From the IMG/VR virus record IMGVR_UViG_3300037475_000068, positions 1 to 42,517 of that record: a DNA stretch of 42,517 nucleotides. One strand, given 5' to 3'. The notes beneath the pieces are model-generated. The model saw only the letters and a program-made list of their open reading frames with translations. It was not told the origin of the DNA and searched no databases. Numbering within the stretch: the first letter of the stretch is position 1; every line of letters begins with the position of its first letter. Below, piece after piece: positions 38,039-42,517 of this stretch. Both the position numbers and the translations under genes were made by a program. Source of the DNA: a virus.

Positions 38039-39046
38039 CTAGACCAGAGCCAGCGCCGCCTCCCACGCGCGGCCTTTCGCGTCATCCATCGCCCCGCCGA
38101 ACTGCGAGGAGACGAACCGCTTCGCCTTGTCGCTGATGGATTCGTGATCGATCCACTCCGTGACAGCATTGAAGTCCGCGAACAGCGTCCCCGCCGTTCC
38201 CTCCACGTTGCACGTCTCGCTACGGCGGATCGCGCGGATCTCGCTCAAGCGGTTGAGCCGGATCGTCTCCGCGCGCTGCGTCTCGTCCGCGTCGGCCTTC
38301 ACGGGCCAGGCGGCCGCGACGATGGCCGGCAGGCTGTCCGCCGTGCTCCGCACGCTCGCCAGGCCGCGCATGGCTTCCTGGGTGCGAGCGTTGTCCGCCA
38401 TCGCCGACTGGTAGACGCGCGCGATGGCGTCCATCCCGGCGCGCATCCCGCTCGTGTGCCTGAGAGCGTATCCCGCGCTCAGCGTGTTGGCCTTCCCCAT
38501 GCGTCCCTTCTCATTCGACGTCGCGGCGCGGAGCGTGTTCTGACAGACCACGCGGACGGTGGTGGGCATAATGTTGAGCATGCGGTTCCCCGCGTGGCCC
38601 TGCGCGATGAGGAAATACGACTGGATCACATCCTTCCCCGCGACGATGAAGTCCATGTCGGGGATGCGAGCCATGCACCACACCGTCTCGCCAGCGCCGA
38701 GAGCCCCAGCCGTCTCCACGGTCATCTCGTGGTCCTTGCCGACCGTCCTCAGGTAGTCGAGCATCTCGGCATTTTGCAGCGTCTGGAAGCCCTCGCCGAC
38801 CACGCCGAGGATGGCGCCGGTATCGCTGCGGCGGATGGCGCGGTGCGTCTCCACCGTCTCCATGGTCTCCGTCCACAGTCCGACCTTCTCGGCCGTCCAG
38901 TTGAGCCCCGCGACTTCCAGGATGCGCGGGTCGGACAGCGGCGCGTCGACCACGGTGCCGAGGCCATGCCATCCAGCCTGGCGGAGTGAGTAGAAGCTAG
39001 CCGATCCATCGGCGTTGCGGGCGAGGTTGTGAGCCATGGTATCCAT
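38039..39046 (-). CDS. DUF932 (phage/plasmid-like) protein
   Basis: This 335-residue protein matches the DUF932 family: MAHNLARN, GWHGLGTVVDAPLSDP, YRAIRRSDTG-type segment, GVVGEGFQTLQNAEM, ETAGALGAGETVWCMARIPD, then GHAGNRMLNIMPTTVRVVCQ and NTLRAATSNEK. Such proteins are common on phages and plasmids and their role is unknown, though DNA-associated functions are often suggested. ATG 39046 or 39037 are both possible. It is the largest gene in this operon. Confidence 0.85.
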   Translation of the reverse strand: MDTMAHNLARNADGSASFYSLRQAGWHGLGTVVDAPLSDPRILEVAGLNWTAEKVGLWTETMETVETHRAIRRSDTGAILGVVGEGFQTLQNAEMLDYLRTVGKDHEMTVETAGALGAGETVWCMARIPDMDFIVAGKDVIQSYFLIAQGHAGNRMLNIMPTTVRVVCQNTLRAATSNEKGRMGKANTLSAGYALRHTSGMRAGMDAIARVYQSAMADNARTQEAMRGLASVRSTADSLPAIVAAAWPVKADADETQRAETIRLNRLSEIRAIRRSETCNVEGTAGTLFADFNAVTEWIDHESISDKAKRFVSSQFGGAMDDAKGRAWEAALALV

Positions 39047-39117
39047 TCCCTGCCCCTCTCGGGGCTCTGTGCAGCGGTGCGGCCGCCGCGTCCGTGATCA
39101 CGTAAGGGGCGATCATC

Positions 39118-39145
39118 GCACCCCCGGCCCGTAGGTCGGGGGTGC
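39118..39145. repeat. Perfect hairpin upstream of DUF932 gene
   Basis: GCACCCCCG (39118-39126) pairs with CGGGGGTGC (39137-39145) around a 10-base loop, between the coiled-coil gene stop and the DUF932 start on the minus strand. It is terminator-like in strength but has no T-tract; it may separate expression of the two genes. Confidence 0.5.
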
Positions 39146-39158
39146 GGAAGCGCCTGGC

Positions 39159-39971
39159 TTACTCTCCGCGAATAGCCTCCGCCTGGATGCTGCGCCCCGC
39201 CCCGCGGATCTCATTCAGCACGGCTTCCGTTCGGTGCGTGTGCGGCACCAGCCAGTAACCGCGCATCGGCTCGCCCTTCCAGCTGGTGACCTTCCAGCGC
39301 GCGCCGATCGCCTTCAGCTTGTCCGCCGTGCCGAATCCCTGCGGGCCGTTGAAGGACACACGCCAGGCTCGGCAGGGGCCGTGCTCGGCGGTATCCACAG
39401 CGGCGGAGACGGCTTCGCTGGCTTCCTGAGTCGCGCCGGCTTCATCCACAATCGGAGCCTGTGGCTGGTGGCGCAGCGCCAGGGCATCGCCAGCGGCACG
39501 GAGCTTGGCCACCGTGCGCTCGAGAGCGGCGACATCGGCCCGCGCCTCGTCACGCTCGCGGGTGAGCGCAAGAGTCAGCTTGTCCTGATTGAGCGTGGGG
39601 CGGCTGGCGAGTTCCTCCGTCAGCACCCGGATGCGCTCCACCATCCGATCCCGCCCAGCGACCAATCCATCCCGCTCGCCGCTCAGGGCCTTCAACTCGC
39701 GCTCGAGTACCAGAATCCGGCCGGCCTTGGCCACGGCATCAGCGGAGACGTTTTTGTAGGCCTCGCGTGACCGAGCCGCGTTGGACTCGGCGCTGGCGAG
39801 GTCTTTCCGGAGTCCCTCGATCAGGATCGCCGCGTCATTCATCGCGCGGCTGGTGACGTTCGGCTCATTGGCTTGAGCGCCATCCGCTGCGCCAACCTCC
39901 TGCAGCCTGATCCCCTGTTTCGCCGCCATGGCGATCAGGGTCATTGCCGTGAGCTTCTGATTCGTAGCCAT
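39159..39971 (-). CDS. Long coiled-coil protein with C-terminal domain
   Basis: This 270-residue protein has a helical N-part (KLTAMTLIAMAAKQGIRLQE), then a long coiled coil (RILVLERELKALSGERDGLV, TRERDEARADVAALERTVAK). A C-terminal domain reads RAWRVSFNGPQGFGTADKLK, WKVTSWKGEPMRGYWLVPHT. ATG 39971 was chosen; the longer frame reads through the promoter gap. It heads the second minus-strand operon. Function is unknown; the C-terminal part may bind nucleic acid or ligand. Confidence 0.6.
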   Translation of the reverse strand: MATNQKLTAMTLIAMAAKQGIRLQEVGAADGAQANEPNVTSRAMNDAAILIEGLRKDLASAESNAARSREAYKNVSADAVAKAGRILVLERELKALSGERDGLVAGRDRMVERIRVLTEELASRPTLNQDKLTLALTRERDEARADVAALERTVAKLRAAGDALALRHQPQAPIVDEAGATQEASEAVSAAVDTAEHGPCRAWRVSFNGPQGFGTADKLKAIGARWKVTSWKGEPMRGYWLVPHTHRTEAVLNEIRGAGRSIQAEAIRGE

Positions 39972-40048
39972 CTGAGTATCCGTCCTCCGGGGTATCCCCG
40001 GCTCGCCAGGCTGCGGGCCTGGCATCCGTCGCGCGTGGTTCGCGCTGC

Positions 40049-40072
40049 GACAGACATAACAGATACATAACA
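40049..40072. promoter_or_regulatory. Tandem operator-like motif near the coiled-coil gene
   Basis: GACAGACATAACA (40049-40061) and CAGATACATAACA (40060-40072) overlap and end 11 bases apart, as in the pair at 25541-25564. They lie upstream of the minus-strand gene starting at 39971. A further copy, CAAATACATAACA, lies at 40388-40400. Confidence 0.45.
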
Positions 40073-40073
40073 C

Positions 40074-40657
40074 ATCGGCACCATCCGATCACACCTGCCG
40101 CACACCGGTGTATCACACCAGTACCATACTACCAATATAGACCTATCGGATCGGCCTTGTCTTAACCCATTAGCATGCGGACCACCCTGGGTCGTCCTGG
40201 ACCATGGTTTCGTTATAACTCCAGTCACGACCGTCATCCCCTACTCTGGTCCTATATGGTCCTATACTTATTATTATATTATATATATAATATATACATA
40301 TATGTATCGGTATGGTACCGGTATGGGGGGTGTATATTTGTATATGTACGCTGAGCGAAAAGTCCCGGGTTGTCGCGGACCACCTCTCAAATACATAACA
40401 ATACAGTCCTTATAGCTTTTTCAGTGAACGGACCCCCCCGGCCCGGTCCAGGACCACCTGGACCAAAAGGGCGAAAAAAGGAGAGTATTGAACTATATGG
40501 AACGATTGGGAATGGGTTGGAATGGAGAGTGATTTGTTAACGGATGATTTATGGTGGGGTGAGAGGGGCCCAGGTTCAGGTACGACCATTGCAAAATGCA
40601 GTGCTCGCGTCCTGCTCACCTCGCGACCCCTCCGCCGGCCCTGACTGCCCTCCATAA
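40074..40657. other. AT-rich noncoding region, candidate replication origin
   Basis: No credible gene lies here. The run 40262-40306 is almost pure A/T with nested palindromes (ATTATATATATAAT, ATACATATATGTAT). It is flanked by GGACCA or its complement at 40179, 40199, 40247, 40257, 40377, 40451 and 40460. Two tandem TGGTCCTATA units lie at 40247-40266, and a perfect hairpin GGTCCAGG/CCTGGACC lies at 40445-40464. Repeats next to an AT-rich unwinding-type stretch suggest an origin or a packaging site close to terminase. Confidence 0.45.
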
Positions 40658-40687
40658 TTGACAGTAGTCCCCCCAACTGTATACAAT
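40658..40687 (+). promoter_or_regulatory. Consensus sigma70 promoter towards terminase
   Basis: TTGACA (40658-40663) is a perfect -35 box. It is followed 16 bases later by TATACA (40680-40685) or 18 bases later by TACAAT (40682-40687) as -10. Transcription would start near 40692-40694 and run into a hairpin plus T-tract about 150-180 bases downstream. Confidence 0.55.
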
Positions 40688-40808
40688 AAGCGGAGTTATG
40701 ACTCCTTGAATTGATACATACCATAGATTATCGGACATTAGGTGTTGTAAGTCCTGTGTTTGCAATGGCTGAGAATCGTCAGGCGCGCGGCAGGCAGAAT
40801 TGATGCCG

Positions 40809-40870
40809 GGGGGCGATGACCCAACGGGCGCGTATGGCATCCTGGGTCACTCCCCGTCAGAAATTTTTTT
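40809..40870 (+). terminator. Terminator-like hairpin and T-tract in the late leader
   Basis: TGACCCA (40817-40823) pairs with TGGGTCA (40843-40849), and GGGG/CCCC outside (about 40809 and 40852) extends the stem. GTCAGAAA then TTTTTTT (40864-40870) follows. The gap between stem and T-run is longer than in a classical intrinsic terminator. It sits between the strong promoter and the terminase genes. Confidence 0.45.
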
Positions 40871-40896
40871 CCACCCCTGACCGTTGCCGCTGCTGG

Positions 40897-40925
40897 TTGT
40901 CCAGGCGACTCGCATCGCCTATTCT
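40897..40925 (+). promoter_or_regulatory. Candidate terminase promoter
   Basis: TTGTCC (40897-40902), a 17-base spacer and TATTCT (40920-40925) form a fair sigma70 promoter downstream of the terminator-like hairpin. The expected start (about 40932) falls on the GTG of the small terminase gene, which has no Shine-Dalgarno, so the message might be leaderless. Confidence 0.4.
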
Positions 40926-40931
40926 ATTCGC

Positions 40932-41651
40932 GTGCCGGACGCTCACCCAGCCGCGGTCTCACCTGCGGTGTCATCGACCGTCTCCTCCGCCTCCGCCCAG
41001 ATCGCCCCCCTCATCGGCCCCATCCGCGGCAACGAGCGTGCGCTCGAGCATCTGAACGAGCGGTCAGAGGATGCGCATACGCTGCATCGCGCGATTGCGT
41101 CGCTGAGGTTGTTCGGGCGTGGCGGTGGGCGAGGCGGGACACAGCGATCGGACGACGACCATCCCGTGATAGGAGCGGTGCTCGAGTGGCGCGACCGATA
41201 TCTCGCATCGGTGGCGGTGATCGACAAGGCACGTCGCGCGATAGAAGCGGTCGCGGTAGCGTGCGACGCGATCGAGGATGACCGCGCCGCGGCGAATGCA
41301 GCGCGTGATCTCGCGCGGGCGACGTCGGACATCGCGAAGTATGAATTGGTCGCGGGGAAGATGATCGAGAACGTGCGCGATGCGGTGCAGGAGGCGATGA
41401 GTTTCGTTTCTCGCGTTGGTGATGGTGATGGGCGGTTGATTCTCGAAGACATCCGGCGCGTGCGCACTGAGCTCGAGCTCGAGCGGAAGAAGCTCGAAGC
41501 GGGTGTGATCGGGAAGGTGACGGACGCGCTGCGCGTGAGCGCTGGCGCGCTGATGGCGGAGAGGCGGAGGCGCGCGGTGGGGATGCCGGCCGGCGCGGTG
41601 GAGGGGCCGGCGGCGGATGAGGAGCCAGCCGCGCCCGCGGAGCGCCCGTGA
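40932..41651 (+). CDS. terS: Putative terminase small subunit
   Basis: This 239-residue protein directly precedes and overlaps the large subunit (GTGA), the classic place of the DNA-recognition subunit. It is helical: LEHLNERSEDAHTLHRAIAS, VIDKARRAIEAVAVACDAIE, then a long charged helix (RRVRTELELERKKLEAGVIG) and an acidic, Ala/Pro-rich tail that could contact the large subunit. No clear HTH was seen, so the call rests mainly on context. An upstream TTG at 40884 also opens the frame, but the GTG at 40932 fits the promoter spacing better. Confidence 0.6.
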   Translation: MPDAHPAAVSPAVSSTVSSASAQIAPLIGPIRGNERALEHLNERSEDAHTLHRAIASLRLFGRGGGRGGTQRSDDDHPVIGAVLEWRDRYLASVAVIDKARRAIEAVAVACDAIEDDRAAANAARDLARATSDIAKYELVAGKMIENVRDAVQEAMSFVSRVGDGDGRLILEDIRRVRTELELERKKLEAGVIGKVTDALRVSAGALMAERRRRAVGMPAGAVEGPAADEEPAAPAERP

Positions 41652-42517
41652 AAAAGAAGCCATCGGCCCCGCTCGACCTGTCCGCATTGACTCCCGACGA
41701 GCTCGACTCACGCCTGCGCGAGCAAGCCGCTGACGACCCCCTGAGCCCGTACTTCGATTTCGGCATGGGCCATTACCGCCCGTCACCGACGCAGCGGCGG
41801 TTTCACGAGTCGAATACGTACTTTAAGCTGGTACTCGGCGGCGGTCGTATGGGAAAGACGACGTCCTGCCTGGCTGACCTCGTGATGGCGATGCGCGGGA
41901 TCCATCCGTGGAAGCCGTGGGAAGGGCCGTTCACAGCGCTCGCGTTCGCGATCTCGAGGCAGCAGGCCGCGATGGTGATGGGGAAGAAGTTGTTCGAGTC
42001 GTGCGAGCTTCCGTCGCTGATCACGGCGCCGGACGAGATGGGCGTGCAACAGCCGGTATATCCGCTGATCGGCACGAAGCCGCTGATCCCCGAGTGGGAA
42101 ATCGCTGATCTCGGCACGATGAAGGTGGGATTCCGCGCGACGTATTGGGTGAAACTCATCAATGGATCGGAGTTGTGGTTCTCGTGGTCGGCGGCAGAGG
42201 ACATCTGGAAGAAGATCCAGGGTCCTAAGATCAAGTACGGCCTGATCGACGAGAACGCCGGCACGAAGAAGATGATGATCGAGCTCCGCAAGCGCCTGCA
42301 GGACTCGCAGCGGCCGGGATCGTGGGGCGGTTGCCTGGTCTGGGGCGGTCACGGCACCGAGGACAACGACGCGTTCACGGAATACCGCGAGAAATGCGAG
42401 AAGCGCGAGCCCGACCACGAGGCGTTCCACCTCCAGGCCGGTGAAACCGGCGCGGTGGACGCTGCCGCGACGGCCAGGTTCGCTGCCGCGCTGACGCCCG
42501 AGGAGCGTCGCGTGCAT
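41648..42517 (+). CDS. terL: Terminase large subunit, N-terminal part (continues at 1-999)
   Basis: These 290 codons encode the ATPase half of the packaging motor. Walker A is GGGRMGKTT (residues 64-72) in LVLGGGRMGKTTS. Walker B is YGLIDEN with D201-E202. The frame is open at the window end and continues at codon 115 of the window start, giving 584 residues in all. It starts at GTG 41648, overlapping the small subunit. The protein pumps DNA into the prohead through the portal and cuts it with the nuclease half described at 1-999. Confidence 0.9.
   Translation, partial: MKKKPSAPLDLSALTPDELDSRLREQAADDPLSPYFDFGMGHYRPSPTQRRFHESNTYFKLVLGGGRMGKTTSCLADLVMAMRGIHPWKPWEGPFTALAFAISRQQAAMVMGKKLFESCELPSLITAPDEMGVQQPVYPLIGTKPLIPEWEIADLGTMKVGFRATYWVKLINGSELWFSWSAAEDIWKKIQGPKIKYGLIDENAGTKKMMIELRKRLQDSQRPGSWGGCLVWGGHGTEDNDAFTEYREKCEKREPDHEAFHLQAGETGAVDAAATARFAAALTPEERRVH
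42415..42517. repeat. Terminal direct repeat (103 bp) matching 12-114
   Basis: Bases 42415-42517 are identical to 12-114 and keep the terminase frame. The likeliest reading is overlap of the two ends of a circular or circularly permuted assembly, so one copy should be removed and the genome joined there. A true 103-bp terminal repeat is less likely because it falls inside a gene. Confidence 0.85.

Noticed and set aside
40410-40840. Two minus-strand frames (104 and 74 residues) in the noncoding region
   Set aside because: No ribosome-binding sites, low-complexity or mixed composition unlike the rest, and they overlap each other and the promoter/hairpin elements.
1-42517. CRISPR arrays, insertion sequences, transposases or rRNA genes
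   Set aside because: No array of regularly spaced repeats, no DDE or HUH transposase motif and no rRNA-like sequence was seen.

Overview
The window is a nearly complete temperate bacteriophage genome, not a bacterial locus. Its last 103 bases (42415-42517) repeat bases 12-114, and the large terminase reading frame runs across that junction, so the sequence is a linearised circular or circularly permuted genome of about 42.4 kb. By eye G+C is well above 60% everywhere except one noncoding gap. The virion genes look podovirus-like: portal, scaffold, coat, head-completion adaptor, a tail-nozzle-like protein and a set of internal/ejection-like proteins, with no tape measure, tail tube or sheath. 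A lipoprotein and several Sec-type signal sequences suggest a Gram-negative (two-membrane) host. I cannot name the host.

Layout. (1) 40.66 kb, through the junction, to 23.3 kb, plus strand: the late operon. It holds the terminase pair, a signal-peptide-bearing tail-fibre-like protein, a lysis/membrane cassette (coiled-coil membrane protein, holin-like protein, HNH nuclease, spanin-like pair), a second large fibre-like protein with triplicated modules, two small exported proteins, then portal, zinc ribbon, scaffold, coat, decoration, adaptor, a split nozzle carrying SPRY and PKD domains, and four internal virion proteins. (2) 23.2-33.6 kb, minus strand: the early operon, with small hypothetical genes, a TOPRIM/VapE-type primase-helicase, a VRR-NUC nuclease, an SF2 helicase, an excisionase-like HTH protein, tRNA-Gly, and a recombination set (DUF669-like, Sak4-like ATPase, Cas4-like nuclease), headed by a Cro-like regulator. 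(3) 33.67-35.67 kb, plus strand: the lysogeny block of S24-type repressor, small membrane protein and tyrosine integrase, followed by half of a tRNA-Trp that is probably the attachment site. (4) 35.8-40.0 kb, minus strand: a second operon of small proteins with a DUF932 protein and a coiled-coil protein. (5) 40.07-40.93 kb: a noncoding AT-rich control region with origin-like repeats, a consensus sigma70 promoter and a hairpin plus T-tract ahead of the terminase genes.

How it fits together. The divergent repressor and Cro-like genes set lysogeny against early expression. A recurring ATAACA-ended motif occurs between them and near the heads of other minus-strand transcription units, as expected of shared operators. 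The replication/recombination proteins act early. Late transcription probably starts at 40.66-40.93 kb and runs through the virion and lysis genes. Genes are tightly packed with many ATGA, GTGA and TGATG overlaps, which exposes four small genes of 35-53 codons that a length cut-off would miss. The least ordinary parts are the exported fibre-like proteins inside the late operon, the adhesion-type domains fused to core tail proteins, the dispersed palindrome family, the promoter/terminator leader resembling the lambda 6S arrangement, and an attachment site carrying the 5' rather than the 3' half of a tRNA.
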